DNA from: Arcobacter sp. F155
Lineage (GTDB): Bacteria; Campylobacterota; Campylobacteria; Campylobacterales; Arcobacteraceae
Length of the DNA stretch: 64,000 nucleotides
Direction of reading: 5' to 3'
Assembly: GCF_004116455.1 (NCBI RefSeq)
Contig: NZ_PDJU01000006.1
Location: 62,001-126,000, forward strand
Shown here piece by piece: positions 46,362 through 56,114 of this stretch. Below the pieces are notes generated by a model. The model made no database searches and was not told the origin of the DNA. It was given only the letters and a program-made list of their open reading frames with translations. The first letter of the stretch is position 1; the number at the start of each line of letters is the position of its first letter. The position numbers were made by a program, and so were the translations under genes.

Positions 46362-46382
46362 ATTTTTTATTAAAGGCAAAAT

Positions 46383-47474
46383 ATGAAATATCTTCCAAAA
46401 ATTTTATTACTTTTATTTATGCTTACTGCTTTAAATGCAACTAATAGTGAGTATTATCAAGTTAAAGAATATCTAGAAAAAAATAAACAAGAATACAAAT
46501 ACAATGAGTTTAAAAGAACTGTAAAAGAGAATGCACAGGCTTTAGAAAAAAAGAATAAAAAAATAAAAGTTGTACTTGTGTATCCTGCAAATCAGATTTC
46601 TGATTATTGGAGAAAAAGTAAAATCTCTTTTGAGAAAAGATTAAAAGAGTTAAATATAGATTATGAACTAATTGAGTTCTTTTCAAAACCTGCAATTGAA
46701 ATTAAAGAGCAATCAAAACACTTAATGAAAGCATTAAAACTAAATCCTGACTATCTTATTTTTACCCTTGATGCTAATAAACATAAAAAGTTTATAGAAA
46801 GAATTATTAGCAAAAGAAAAACAAAACTTATTTTACAGAATATAACAACTCCTATAAAAGCATGGGGAGAGAGACAACCTTTTATTTATGTTGGTTTTGA
46901 CCATTATAAGGGAAGTAAACTTTTAGCAGACTATTATATAAAACAGACAAATGGAAAAGGAAATTATGCTGTTTTATATGGTTCAAAAGGGTATGTTAGT
47001 TTTATGAGGGGAAATAAATTCGTAGACTATATTAGGAAAAACTCTGAATTGAAAGTAATACATGAATACTATACTGATGTAAATAAAGAGAAAGCAAAAA
47101 ATGCAACACTCGATTTACTTAATAGAGATAGTAATATAAAGTTTATCTATGCTTGTACAACTGATATTGCAATGGGAGCAATAGAAGCATTAAAAGAGAA
47201 AAATTTATTAGGTAAAATAAAAGTAAATGGCTGGGGTGGAGGCTTTAAAGAGTTAGAAGCTATCGAAAAAGGTGAGCTTGATATAACTGTTATGAGAATG
47301 AATGATGATAATGGTGTAGCAATGGCAGAAGCAATTAAGTTTGATATCTCTAATCAATCATATAAGGTTCCAACTATTTACTCAGGAGAGTTTGCTCTAG
47401 TAGATAAAAACATAGATAAAACTGAGTTGGAGAATTTAAGAAATATAGCTTTTAGGTATACAAAAGATGATTAA
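46383..47474 (+). CDS. luxP: LuxP-like periplasmic autoinducer-2 receptor
   Basis: A 363-residue periplasmic binding protein with signal peptide (1-19). It matches Vibrio LuxP along its length as I recall that sequence. Residues equivalent to the AI-2 pocket of V. harveyi LuxP are all present: Q71, S73 and W76 in NQISDYW, N153 in LILQNITTP, R209 in SFMRG, T260-D261 in YACTTD, W284 in VNGWGGG and R305 in TVMRMNDD. Numbering differs from LuxP by a constant 5-6 residues. The gene overlaps the downstream kinase by 8 bp, as expected for a LuxPQ receptor pair. A ribose-type sugar-binding protein is the alternative, but the pocket match argues against it. Confidence 0.88.
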   Translation: MKYLPKILLLLFMLTALNATNSEYYQVKEYLEKNKQEYKYNEFKRTVKENAQALEKKNKKIKVVLVYPANQISDYWRKSKISFEKRLKELNIDYELIEFFSKPAIEIKEQSKHLMKALKLNPDYLIFTLDANKHKKFIERIISKRKTKLILQNITTPIKAWGERQPFIYVGFDHYKGSKLLADYYIKQTNGKGNYAVLYGSKGYVSFMRGNKFVDYIRKNSELKVIHEYYTDVNKEKAKNATLDLLNRDSNIKFIYACTTDIAMGAIEALKEKNLLGKIKVNGWGGGFKELEAIEKGELDITVMRMNDDNGVAMAEAIKFDISNQSYKVPTIYSGEFALVDKNIDKTELENLRNIAFRYTKDD

Positions 47475-49599
47475 GAAAAAGAAATTTTCCCTTACCTTAA
47501 TAAATAGTTTATCTATTATAATATTTTTAATAGTTGTATCTTTTGGTATTTCTATTTGGGCATACTTTTCTACAGAAAAAGTACTAAATCACAATTTAAA
47601 ACAGTACTTTAATCAAACAAAAAATCTAACAAAAATAATAGTATCAAATGAGAAAAAAAGTCTTGATGAGATTACTTTTAAAATAAGTAAGATTCTTTCA
47701 AAAGTAGATGAAAGTGAAAACTCTATAGAGAGATTAATAAGTGATTCAATATCTACTGATCAAGTAGATTTACTCTATTTAGAAAAGGATAAAGAGATTA
47801 TTGATTTTAGTAACTCTTTATTTGATACAGATTATATAATTAAACAAATAAGTAAAAAAAGAGTAAAAGAAGGAAATATCTTTTTAATCATAGAAAACAA
47901 AGGAGAGAAGTTTTTAATTCTTCTTAGTTCTAAAAAGATTATTAATCAAGAAACAGGAAGAGTAAATGCAAAACTTTATGCGGGGAAAATCATAAATGAC
48001 AACTTCTCTATAGTTTCTAATATCAAAGAAAATGCCTCTTTAGTAGATGTGTTTGTTTACCATGATGATTATTTAGTAGCAACAACTGCAAAAAATGAAT
48101 TAACAAATATAGAGAGTTTAAAAAACAAAGAGATTATAAAGAACAATGACAAGATATATTTCAATGAAAGAGTTGACATTAGCAATAATGACTTTATAAA
48201 TGTAATATATATTATCAATAACTCTTCAATTTCATTATTGAAAAATGATTTTATGAAAGCTGGTATATTATTACTTCTTTTTGTTGTAGTCTCTTTTACA
48301 ATTTTATATATCTTCACAAATAGATATTTTATAGAACCCTTCTCAAAACTTCTAAACTTTGCAAAAGAATCAAAAGACAATAAACTAGTGATTTATGAAC
48401 AGAGCAATATTTTAGAGTTTGATAACTTTGCCGTGAATCTAAAAGATATTATTGATGAATTAAGAGATTTAAAAGAGCAATATGCAAGAGCTATTGAGGG
48501 AGTTCAAGATGGGCTTTGGGACTTAGATTTAGTAAATGATAGTGCATACTACTCTAGAAGATATTTAGAGATGTTAGGTTATAACTCTTTAGATGAGGTA
48601 GATGATATTAAAAACTTTTGGAAAAAGAGTGTTCATCCTGCTGATTATAAAAATACTTTAAAAAAACTAGCTAAACATCTAAGGGGAGAAACAAGCTTTT
48701 ATCAAGACCATTATAGGTTTAGATGTAAAGATGGTTCTTATAGATGGCTAAGAATTAGAGGAAAAGTATTTTTTGATATAGAAGGAAAACCAATAAGAAT
48801 GACAGGTTTTCATACGGATGTTGATGAAATTATTAGACTACAAAAAGATAATAAGAAAAAAGAACAAATGATTTACCAACAAAGTAAATTAGCCTCTATG
48901 GGTGAAATGATTGGTAATATTGCCCACCAATGGAGACAGCCTTTAAATGTAATTAGTACTATCTCTTCAAGTCAAATTATGCAAATAGAGCTTAAGATAG
49001 ATAAAAAAGAAGAGACTGTAAGAGATTTAGAAAAAATAGTTGATACAGTTCAATATCTATCTACAATTATTGATAAGTTTAGAAACTTCTTTAACCCAAA
49101 TAAAGAGCTTGAAACATTTAACTTAGAAGATATTATAAAAGAGAATATCGAAATCTTTGAAACTTCATATAAGTCACATGGAATATATCTACATACTGAT
49201 TTAACACCAGTTAATATAAAAGGTTATAAGTTTGAACTAATGCAAGTAGTTATTAATCTTATTAACAATGCAAAAGATGCTATTCAAGCTAATTTAAAAC
49301 CAGAAAATAAAAAGTATATCTTTATGAAAAATTATATCGAAGATGATAAGGTTATTATTAAAGTATCTGATAATGCAGGTGGAATTAAAGAGAAAATTAA
49401 AGAGAAGATTTATGAACCGTATTTTACTACAAAACATAAATCCCAAGGAACTGGTTTAGGTCTTTATATGTCTTCTGAGATTATAAAAAAGCATTTTAAT
49501 GGGCAAATTTATAATGAAACAATTGTATATGAGTATGAAAAAGGAAAATACAAAGGTGAAGAGTTTACAATAGTAATACCTATTAATGTAAATCAATAG
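47467..49599 (+). CDS. luxQ: LuxQ-like sensor histidine kinase, non-hybrid
   Basis: A 710-residue kinase. Membrane helix 1 (about 10-33), a LuxQ-like periplasmic domain (about 35-265) containing INQETGRVNAKLYAG and a following DNFSIVSNIKENASLVDVFV, and membrane helix 2 (about 267-288). A PAS domain (about 340-465, with WKKSVHPADY and FRCKDGSYRWLRIRG) is followed by a HisKA box AHQWRQPLNVIST. The ATPase has INLINNAKDAI, SDNAGGIKEKI and GTGLGLYMSSE. Unlike Vibrio LuxQ it has no C-terminal receiver, so its phosphorelay must use a separate regulator, none of which is adjacent. Partner of the LuxP-like protein. Confidence 0.85.
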   Translation: MIKKKKFSLTLINSLSIIIFLIVVSFGISIWAYFSTEKVLNHNLKQYFNQTKNLTKIIVSNEKKSLDEITFKISKILSKVDESENSIERLISDSISTDQVDLLYLEKDKEIIDFSNSLFDTDYIIKQISKKRVKEGNIFLIIENKGEKFLILLSSKKIINQETGRVNAKLYAGKIINDNFSIVSNIKENASLVDVFVYHDDYLVATTAKNELTNIESLKNKEIIKNNDKIYFNERVDISNNDFINVIYIINNSSISLLKNDFMKAGILLLLFVVVSFTILYIFTNRYFIEPFSKLLNFAKESKDNKLVIYEQSNILEFDNFAVNLKDIIDELRDLKEQYARAIEGVQDGLWDLDLVNDSAYYSRRYLEMLGYNSLDEVDDIKNFWKKSVHPADYKNTLKKLAKHLRGETSFYQDHYRFRCKDGSYRWLRIRGKVFFDIEGKPIRMTGFHTDVDEIIRLQKDNKKKEQMIYQQSKLASMGEMIGNIAHQWRQPLNVISTISSSQIMQIELKIDKKEETVRDLEKIVDTVQYLSTIIDKFRNFFNPNKELETFNLEDIIKENIEIFETSYKSHGIYLHTDLTPVNIKGYKFELMQVVINLINNAKDAIQANLKPENKKYIFMKNYIEDDKVIIKVSDNAGGIKEKIKEKIYEPYFTTKHKSQGTGLGLYMSSEIIKKHFNGQIYNETIVYEYEKGKYKGEEFTIVIPINVNQ

Positions 49600-49602
49600 G
49601 TA

Positions 49603-50763
49603 TTAAATTCTAAGTAGATATTTCCCATATTTTAAAGTCCAAACAAAAAATAAAAGTATCCAAATAGTTGCACTTAAGTGTAAGATATTCATAAACATAG
49701 TTGAGTTATCTAATACTAAAATAGAAGCAGCAACTCTTGCTATAACTAAAACTTGTGTTAATACAAAAAGCCATTTAGTAAGTTCATCTGCAACAATAGG
49801 TTGAGCAGGAATTGCATGACCTAAGCTAACTCTACTTCCAAACCCAATTAATAAAGTTGTCACAAACCCAAGGGCAAAAATATGAAGTCCTAATTTTAAA
49901 ATAGAACCTTCTACTAGTGATTCTATAAATATTCCTGCAAAACCTAATGGAAACCATGCAAAACCTAGTACTAAAATCTGTAAAATGGCACTTGTCTTTT
50001 TAAACATATTAAGTTTAATAAATACATATGTAAAAAATAAAAATGATAAAAATGAACTAGCAATAATAAGAGACTTTAAGTCAAACTGTAAAGCAATAGC
50101 AACAATTGTGATAAGTACAAAAGATAAAGGTTTAATAAACTTAGGTTTTTGCCATGGATTGATTTTTGTATAGGTAAAATAAAACCCTGGAATCATTCTT
50201 AAAGCTACAAAATACACCATATTTATTAAATAAGCAAAGAAGATTAAATAAGATAAATTTAGACTAAATAAAGCTTCAATAGTAAGAAGAACAGCACCTA
50301 TAATAAAAATAGAGTTTAAGTAAATACTATCCTCTTTGATAAAGGCTTTTCCTTCTTTTATAGTTGAGTAAAAAATCTTTGCAAAATAAAACATCACTAA
50401 TGCAACAATTAGTTTTCCAACTAATGAATTTATTAATAAGCCTATGAAAATACCACCTTGCATAATAATCCATGGCTTTACATATAGGCTTTCTTTAATT
50501 GCAGGGGCTGCATTATATTTTGGAATAACTGTAATTAAAAACCCTAAGAAAGCATTTGTAAATACTGCATAGTTTAGTCCAAAACCATGAATAGTAGAAA
50601 ACTCTAAAGATGTTTTACCCATCAAAGAAAATAGGGTCATTATCATTATAAAGATAGAGAAAAAGATTGCACTTACAAAAAACATTTGGTGAGCTTGTGA
50701 ACAAAATTTTTCTTTCCATGTTTGTTCTATAACTTGTTGTTTGGGAGAAGTTGAAAATTGCAT
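49603..50763 (-). CDS. nnrS: NnrS family haem/copper membrane protein
   Basis: A 386-residue protein with about twelve membrane helices, starting from FCSQAHQMFFVSAIFF. The family motifs VYFVALRMIPGFYFT, LHIFALGFVTTLLIGFGSRVSLGH and ARVAASI are visible; conserved His may bind haem or copper. NnrS is linked to nitric oxide and iron-nitrosyl stress in Vibrio and Rhodobacter. Downstream of the prp operon on the same strand but separated by a terminator. Confidence 0.87.
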   Translation of the reverse strand: MQFSTSPKQQVIEQTWKEKFCSQAHQMFFVSAIFFSIFIMIMTLFSLMGKTSLEFSTIHGFGLNYAVFTNAFLGFLITVIPKYNAAPAIKESLYVKPWIIMQGGIFIGLLINSLVGKLIVALVMFYFAKIFYSTIKEGKAFIKEDSIYLNSIFIIGAVLLTIEALFSLNLSYLIFFAYLINMVYFVALRMIPGFYFTYTKINPWQKPKFIKPLSFVLITIVAIALQFDLKSLIIASSFLSFLFFTYVFIKLNMFKKTSAILQILVLGFAWFPLGFAGIFIESLVEGSILKLGLHIFALGFVTTLLIGFGSRVSLGHAIPAQPIVADELTKWLFVLTQVLVIARVAASILVLDNSTMFMNILHLSATIWILLFFVWTLKYGKYLLRI

Positions 50764-50830
50764 AACATATCCTAATAAATTTTAGGAAGTATTACATAAA
50801 AGAGAGGTTAGTTTATTGATTTTAATCAAT

Positions 50831-50864
50831 AAAAAAAGGCCTGAACATAAAGTTCAGACCTTTT
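50831..50864 (-). terminator. Intrinsic terminator after prpF
   Basis: On the minus strand GGTCTGAAC / GTTCAGGCC (one T-G pair) with a TTTAT loop and seven T. It ends the methylcitrate operon. Confidence 0.85.
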
Positions 50865-50885
50865 CAGCTTGGCTATATTGTCTAA

Positions 50886-52064
50886 TTAAACGTCCATAGT
50901 GCCAGCAGGTACGTGAACATTACCATCCATGATGATTCTTGCACTTCTACTCATACTAGCTTTTTCTACAATATATTTTCCATCTTTCTGTGATAAAGAT
51001 GCTCCAACCTTGATTGCCCCTGATGGATGACCGAAAGTAACTGTATCTTTCTCTCCTCCACCAGCAGCAAGGTTAACTAATGTCCCTGGAATACAAGCAG
51101 CAACACCAATAGCAACTGAAGCAGTTCCCATCATCGCATGGTGTAGTTGTTGCATAGATAAAGCTCTTACATGTAAATCCATTTCATCTGCTTTTACTTC
51201 TTTACCAGAAGAAGTTATAAAGTCTTGTGCGCCAGATACAAATGCAATTTTTGGTGTGTGTTGTTGAGTTAAGGCATCCTCGGCACTTTGCATAACACCC
51301 ATTTTAAGAGCACCCGCAATTCTGATTTTTTCAAATCTCTCTAAAGCTTCAGTATCAGAGTTAATATCACCTTGAAGTTCAGTTCCTTTGTATCCAATTT
51401 CATCAGCATTTACAAATACAGTTGGAATACCAGCAGTAATCATAGTTGCCTTAAATGTACCAACACCTTCAACTTCTAAATCATCTACTAAATTTCCAGT
51501 AGGGAACAGTTCTTCAGATGGGTCAACTGGCTCAACAAACTCTAATTTGATTTCTTCAGCAGGGAAAGCAACACCATCAATCTCATAATCTCCCATCTCT
51601 TTAACCATTCCATTTTCCATTGTTACATAACATAGAATAGTTTTTTTGATATTTGCTTGCCAAATTCTTACACAACAAACACCATTTTCAGGTACATTAT
51701 CAACTAATCCTTCATGAATAGCAAAAGGACCAACAGCAGATGATAAGTTTCCACAGTTTCCACTCATATCTACAAAGTCTTTATCAATTGCAACTTGGCA
51801 GAAGTAGTAATCTACATCATGATTTGGAACATCAGATTTACCAACTAAAATAGCTTTAGAAGTAGATGAAGAAGCTCCACCCATACCGTCCATTTGCTTT
51901 TTATAAATGTCAGGAGAACCTACAATTCTTTGAAGTAATTTATCTCTTTTTCTTCCATCTTCTTGTGCTTCTTTTGGAAGGTCTGCAATATTAAAGAAAG
52001 TACCCTTTGAAGTACCACCTCTCATATATGTTGCTTTTACTTTAAATTGTGGTTGATAACTCAT
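50886..52064 (-). CDS. prpF: 2-methylaconitate cis-trans isomerase PrpF
   Basis: A 392-residue diaminopimelate epimerase-fold protein that isomerises 2-methylaconitate and is required with AcnD in the methylcitrate cycle. Motifs include KATYMRGGTSKGTFF at the N-terminus, QMDGMGGASSSTSK, DMSGNCGNLSSAVGPFA and the C-terminal FGHPSGAIKVGA. It is the last gene of prpB-prpC-acnD-prpF, and the preceding gap holds two hairpins (52090-52155). Confidence 0.92.
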   Translation of the reverse strand: MSYQPQFKVKATYMRGGTSKGTFFNIADLPKEAQEDGRKRDKLLQRIVGSPDIYKKQMDGMGGASSSTSKAILVGKSDVPNHDVDYYFCQVAIDKDFVDMSGNCGNLSSAVGPFAIHEGLVDNVPENGVCCVRIWQANIKKTILCYVTMENGMVKEMGDYEIDGVAFPAEEIKLEFVEPVDPSEELFPTGNLVDDLEVEGVGTFKATMITAGIPTVFVNADEIGYKGTELQGDINSDTEALERFEKIRIAGALKMGVMQSAEDALTQQHTPKIAFVSGAQDFITSSGKEVKADEMDLHVRALSMQQLHHAMMGTASVAIGVAACIPGTLVNLAAGGGEKDTVTFGHPSGAIKVGASLSQKDGKYIVEKASMSRSARIIMDGNVHVPAGTMDV

Positions 52065-52089
52065 AATAATTTTCCCTTTTTAATTTTAA

Positions 52090-52155
52090 ATATTTATAGA
52101 AAAATCTATATTAATTCTTCTATAAATATCTAAAAAAGAGGAGAACCTCTTTTTT
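52090..52155. terminator. Two hairpins between acnD and prpF
   Basis: Outer inverted repeat ATATTTATAGAA / TTCTATAAATAT (52090-52101 with 52118-52129) and a terminator-like stem AAAAAAGAGG / CCTCTTTTTT (52132-52141 with 52146-52155). On the minus strand the second comes first after the acnD stop and has a T-tract, so it may partly end the acnD transcript. Confidence 0.6.
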
Positions 52156-52172
52156 AAATTTAGATGTTAGTC

Positions 52173-54770
52173 TTACTTAGTTTCAGCAACAACATCTTTA
52201 GCGAATTTTTGTAAAATACCACCATTTTTGTAAACTTCAACTTCAGCAGAAGTATCTAATCTACATAATACAGGGAATTTAACAACTTCACCATTTGCTC
52301 TTGTCATAACAACAGTTAAGTCACATCTTGGAGTGATTTCACCTTCAATATCAAAAGTTTCAGAACCATCAATATTGTAAGTAAATCTTGTATCACCTTC
52401 TTTAAATTGTAATGGTAATACACCCATTCCAACTAAGTTAGTTCTGTGAATTCTCTCAATTGACTCAGCAATAAGAACTTCAACACCAGCAAGTCTTACA
52501 CCTTTAGCTGCCCAGTCTCTTGATGAACCTTGACCATAGTTAGTACCAGCAATGATAATAAGTGGTTGTTTTCTATTGTTATACTCTTCAATAGCTTCCC
52601 ACATTCTTGACTCAGTACCTTCTGGCATAATCTTAGTTAATGAACCTTGCTTAACATTTCCATTTTCATCTTTAACCATTTCATTAAATAGTTTTGGATT
52701 TGCTAATGTTGCTCTAGAAGCAGTATTGTGGTCACCTCTATGCGTAGCATAAGAGTTAAGGTCAGGAATTGGAAGACCTTTTGAAATACAATATTCACCA
52801 GAAGCTGAATCTGGTAAAATAGCATTTGATGGCGATAAGTGGTCAGTTGTGATATTATCTGGGAATACACCTAATGGTCTTAAACCTTTAAGTGCAGGCA
52901 TTTGCATATATTCATCTTCCCAATATGGTGGTTTTTGAATATAAGTTGAGTTTGGATTCCACTTATAGAATGGCTCAGCTTTAACAGCAGTAATTCCATC
53001 TCTATTAAACATTGGGTCATAAATGTTGTTATACATTTCAGGTCTAACAAACTCTTTTTCAACTGCATCAATCTCTTCATCAGATGGCCATAAATCAGCT
53101 AACTTGATGTCGTTTCCATTTGCATCTTTTCCTAAAGAGTCATTTTCAATATCAAATCTAACAGTACCAGCTAATGCATATGCAATAACAAGTGCAGGAG
53201 ATGCTAAGAATGCTTCTTTTACGTATGGGTGAATTCTTCCATCAAAGTTTCTGTTTCCAGAAAGTACAGCAGTTGAATAGATATCTCTATCAATTACTTC
53301 TTGTTGGATTTTTTCATCTAATGCACCAGACATACCATTACAAGTAGTACATGCAAAACCAACAACACCGAATCCTAATTTTTCCATTTCAGGTAGTAAT
53401 CCAGCTTCTTTTAAATATACTTCAATAACTTTTGAACCTGGTGCTAATGAAGACTTAACCCATGGCTTTCTTTGTAATCCATGTTCGTTTGCTTTCTTAG
53501 CTAGTAAACCAGCAGCAATAACGTTTCTTGGGTTTGAAGTATTTGTACAAGAAGTAATAGCAGCAATTAAAATACCACCATCTGGAATTAAATCACCTTC
53601 TTGAGTCCACTCTTTTACAATACCTTCATCTTTTAAAGTAGAAGTTGGAACTAATTTATGAGGTTTAGAAGGACCTGCTAAAGATCTAGTTACTTTAGAT
53701 AAGTCAAATTGAATAGTTCTAGCATATGTAGCATTGTCAAATTGATCTGCCCATAAACCATTTGCTTTAGCGTAAGCTTCAACTAATTCACATTGTTTTT
53801 GCTCTCTACCTGTTACTTTTAAGTAAGAAATAGTTTGCTCATCAATAGCGAACATACCAGCAGATGCTCCATATTCAGGAGTCATATTTGCAATAGTAGC
53901 TCTATCACCTAAGTTAAGGTATTTAATACCAGATCCAAAGAACTCTAAATATGCAGAGATAACATTATTTTCTCTTAAGAATGAAGTCATTGAAAGTGCA
54001 ATATCCGTTGCAGTAATTCCAGGTGCTCTTTCACCAGTAATTTCAACACCAATGATTTCAGGAACTCTCATATATGAAGGGTTACCTAACATTACGTTTT
54101 CAGCTTCTAATCCACCAACACCAACAGCGATTACACCAAGTGCATCTACGTGTGGAGTATGTGAGTCAGTACCAACTAATGTATCTGGACTTGCAACACC
54201 ATCATTTAAGTGTACAACTGGAGACATTTTTTCAAGGTTGATTTGGTGCATAATACCATTACCTGGAGGAATAACATCTACATTGTTAAATGCTTCTTTA
54301 GTCCAGTTAATAAAGTGGAATCTATCTGCATTTCTTCTGTCTTCGATATCTCTATTTTTTTGGAATGCATCTGGATCAAATCCACCACACTCTACTGCTA
54401 ATGAGTGGTCAACGATTAATTGTGTTGGAACAACTGGGTTAACCTTATCAGGGTTTCCACCTTTACTAGCAACTGCTTCTCTTAGTCCTGCTAAGTCAAC
54501 AAATGCTGTAAGTCCTAAGATATCGTGACAGATTACTCTTGATGGATACCAAGGGAAATCCTTGTCTGTTCTTTTTTCAATTAATTGAACTAGTGAATCT
54601 TTTAAGTCTTCACTTGGACATTTTCTAATTAAGTTTTCTGCTAATACTCTTGAAGTATAGTTTAGTTTTTCAAATGAACCAGGAGTAATATCTTCTACTG
54701 CTGATTTTACATCATAATACTTAACACCATCTACACCATCAAGGTCTTTAAGATATTTTTCGTTTGTCAT
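52173..54770 (-). CDS. acnD: Fe/S-dependent 2-methylisocitrate dehydratase AcnD
   Basis: An aconitase-family [4Fe-4S] enzyme of the methylcitrate cycle. The 865-residue protein has AcnD-type segments FPWYPSRVICHDILGLTAFVD and ECGGFDPDAFQKNRDIEDRR. Iron-sulfur Cys are in ITSCTNTSNPRN and GFACTTCNGMSG, and the swivel domain has GTNYGQGSSRDWAAKG. I chose ATG 54770 (MTNEKYLKD...) because family members start there; the frame reaches 54818 without a better site. Genomic neighbours prpB, prpC and prpF make the AcnD rather than AcnA/AcnB assignment firm. Confidence 0.93.
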   Translation of the reverse strand: MTNEKYLKDLDGVDGVKYYDVKSAVEDITPGSFEKLNYTSRVLAENLIRKCPSEDLKDSLVQLIEKRTDKDFPWYPSRVICHDILGLTAFVDLAGLREAVASKGGNPDKVNPVVPTQLIVDHSLAVECGGFDPDAFQKNRDIEDRRNADRFHFINWTKEAFNNVDVIPPGNGIMHQINLEKMSPVVHLNDGVASPDTLVGTDSHTPHVDALGVIAVGVGGLEAENVMLGNPSYMRVPEIIGVEITGERAPGITATDIALSMTSFLRENNVISAYLEFFGSGIKYLNLGDRATIANMTPEYGASAGMFAIDEQTISYLKVTGREQKQCELVEAYAKANGLWADQFDNATYARTIQFDLSKVTRSLAGPSKPHKLVPTSTLKDEGIVKEWTQEGDLIPDGGILIAAITSCTNTSNPRNVIAAGLLAKKANEHGLQRKPWVKSSLAPGSKVIEVYLKEAGLLPEMEKLGFGVVGFACTTCNGMSGALDEKIQQEVIDRDIYSTAVLSGNRNFDGRIHPYVKEAFLASPALVIAYALAGTVRFDIENDSLGKDANGNDIKLADLWPSDEEIDAVEKEFVRPEMYNNIYDPMFNRDGITAVKAEPFYKWNPNSTYIQKPPYWEDEYMQMPALKGLRPLGVFPDNITTDHLSPSNAILPDSASGEYCISKGLPIPDLNSYATHRGDHNTASRATLANPKLFNEMVKDENGNVKQGSLTKIMPEGTESRMWEAIEEYNNRKQPLIIIAGTNYGQGSSRDWAAKGVRLAGVEVLIAESIERIHRTNLVGMGVLPLQFKEGDTRFTYNIDGSETFDIEGEITPRCDLTVVMTRANGEVVKFPVLCRLDTSAEVEVYKNGGILQKFAKDVVAETK

Positions 54771-54865
54771 TTTATATACCTGTTTATTAAAGTTTAGGTT
54801 TTCCCAATATTTTGCCATCAGTGCTAAATTTTATATGAATTTATCCACTGAAGTGTGGCACTTTG

Positions 54866-54929
54866 TTTTAAGTAAGCTTTGAAAGCTTACTTAAAATAGT
54901 TTTAGTCAAATTTGTTTCCCGTAAGGGAA
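54866..54929. terminator. Two hairpins between prpC and acnD
   Basis: A 31-base hairpin with 15-bp arms (54866-54880 and 54882-54896) built on AAGTAAGCTTT and its complement, and a small TTCCC-GTAA-GGGAA stem (54916-54929) just after the prpC stop. They may reduce or process the transcript between prpC and acnD, whose gap is 169 bp. Confidence 0.6.
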
Positions 54930-54939
54930 GAGTAGTTTA

Positions 54940-56049
54940 TTATGCTCTATCTTCTAAAGCAACGAAATCTCTTGGCTCAGGTCCAGTATACTCTGAACTT
55001 GGTCTGATAATTCTGTTGTTTGCTCTTTGTTCAAATGCGTGAGCAGCCCATCCAGCAGCTCTTGACATAATGAATAATGGAGTATAATATAATCTTTCGA
55101 TTTCCATATAGTGATAAATTAATCCACCGAAGAAGTCGATATTATCTGGTAAACCTTTTTCAGCTTTAACTTTATCTCTAACTGCTTTAGCAATATCAAA
55201 TAATTTAGGGTCAGAAGTTTCTAACTCTTTTAATTCTTTTGCTAATTCGAATCCGATAGGAGATCTTGGGTCAACTTCTCTATATACTCTGTGACCGAAT
55301 CCCATGATTTTTTCTTTTTTAGCGAATAATTCATCAACTGAAGTTAACGCGTGCTCAACATTGTCAAATCCAAGTACAAATTTAATTGCAACTTCATTTG
55401 CTCCACCGTGTAAGTGACCTTTTAATGTACCAATACCAGTAGTCATACAAGAGTAGATGTCTGATAAAGTTGATGCTGTAATTCTGTTTGCAAAAGTTGA
55501 TGCATTGAATTCGTGCTCTGCATATAAAGTTAACATAGCGTTCATAGCTTTAACTTCTACGTCTAATGGTTTAACTTCTTTTAATCTTTCTACAATATAT
55601 CCTGCAATTGTATCTTCATCAGAAGCTAATTCAATCTCTTTACCATTTACGTGCCAGTGATGCCAGTAAACTAAGAATGAAGGAAATGCTCCTAATAATC
55701 TTGTAATTTTATCCATTTGGTCAGAGAAATCTTCTGCTTCTGGCTCAATACAACCTAAAGCTGAAGTAGCAGTCTTCATAACATCCATTGGGTGAGAAGA
55801 AGCTGGAATTGCTTTTAATACTTCTTTTACAGAAGCTGGTAATTGTCTACCTGCAATAATTTTTCTTCTGAACATTTTAAGTTCTTGTTTATTTGGTAAT
55901 TCACCATTTAATAGTAAAAATGCAACTTCTTCGAAGTCAGCTTTTAAAGCTAAATCTGCAATATCATAACCTCTATAGTTAAGACCATTTCCTAATCCAC
56001 ACGTACAAATTGCTGATTGACCTGCTGTAACACCTGCTAATCCACTCAT
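54940..56049 (-). CDS. prpC: 2-methylcitrate synthase PrpC
   Basis: A 369-residue citrate synthase-family enzyme, the length of PrpC rather than GltA. It condenses propionyl-CoA and oxaloacetate. Motifs are LNYRGYDIADLA near the N-terminus, ASSHPMDVMKT, HGGANEVAIKF, IMGFGHRVYREVDPRSP and a final IIRPSSEYTGPEPRDFV. 65 bp after prpB. Confidence 0.94.
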   Translation of the reverse strand: MSGLAGVTAGQSAICTCGLGNGLNYRGYDIADLALKADFEEVAFLLLNGELPNKQELKMFRRKIIAGRQLPASVKEVLKAIPASSHPMDVMKTATSALGCIEPEAEDFSDQMDKITRLLGAFPSFLVYWHHWHVNGKEIELASDEDTIAGYIVERLKEVKPLDVEVKAMNAMLTLYAEHEFNASTFANRITASTLSDIYSCMTTGIGTLKGHLHGGANEVAIKFVLGFDNVEHALTSVDELFAKKEKIMGFGHRVYREVDPRSPIGFELAKELKELETSDPKLFDIAKAVRDKVKAEKGLPDNIDFFGGLIYHYMEIERLYYTPLFIMSRAAGWAAHAFEQRANNRIIRPSSEYTGPEPRDFVALEDRA

Positions 56050-56114
56050 TATATTCTCCTTATATTTATCTTTTCCCTAGATTTTTTTAATTTAAATTAT
56101 AATTTATGTATAAA

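Noticed and set aside
54052-54528. 158-codon open frame antisense to acnD
   Set aside because: It follows the codon pattern of the sense gene (acnD is certain) and has no ribosome-binding site; a shadow frame.
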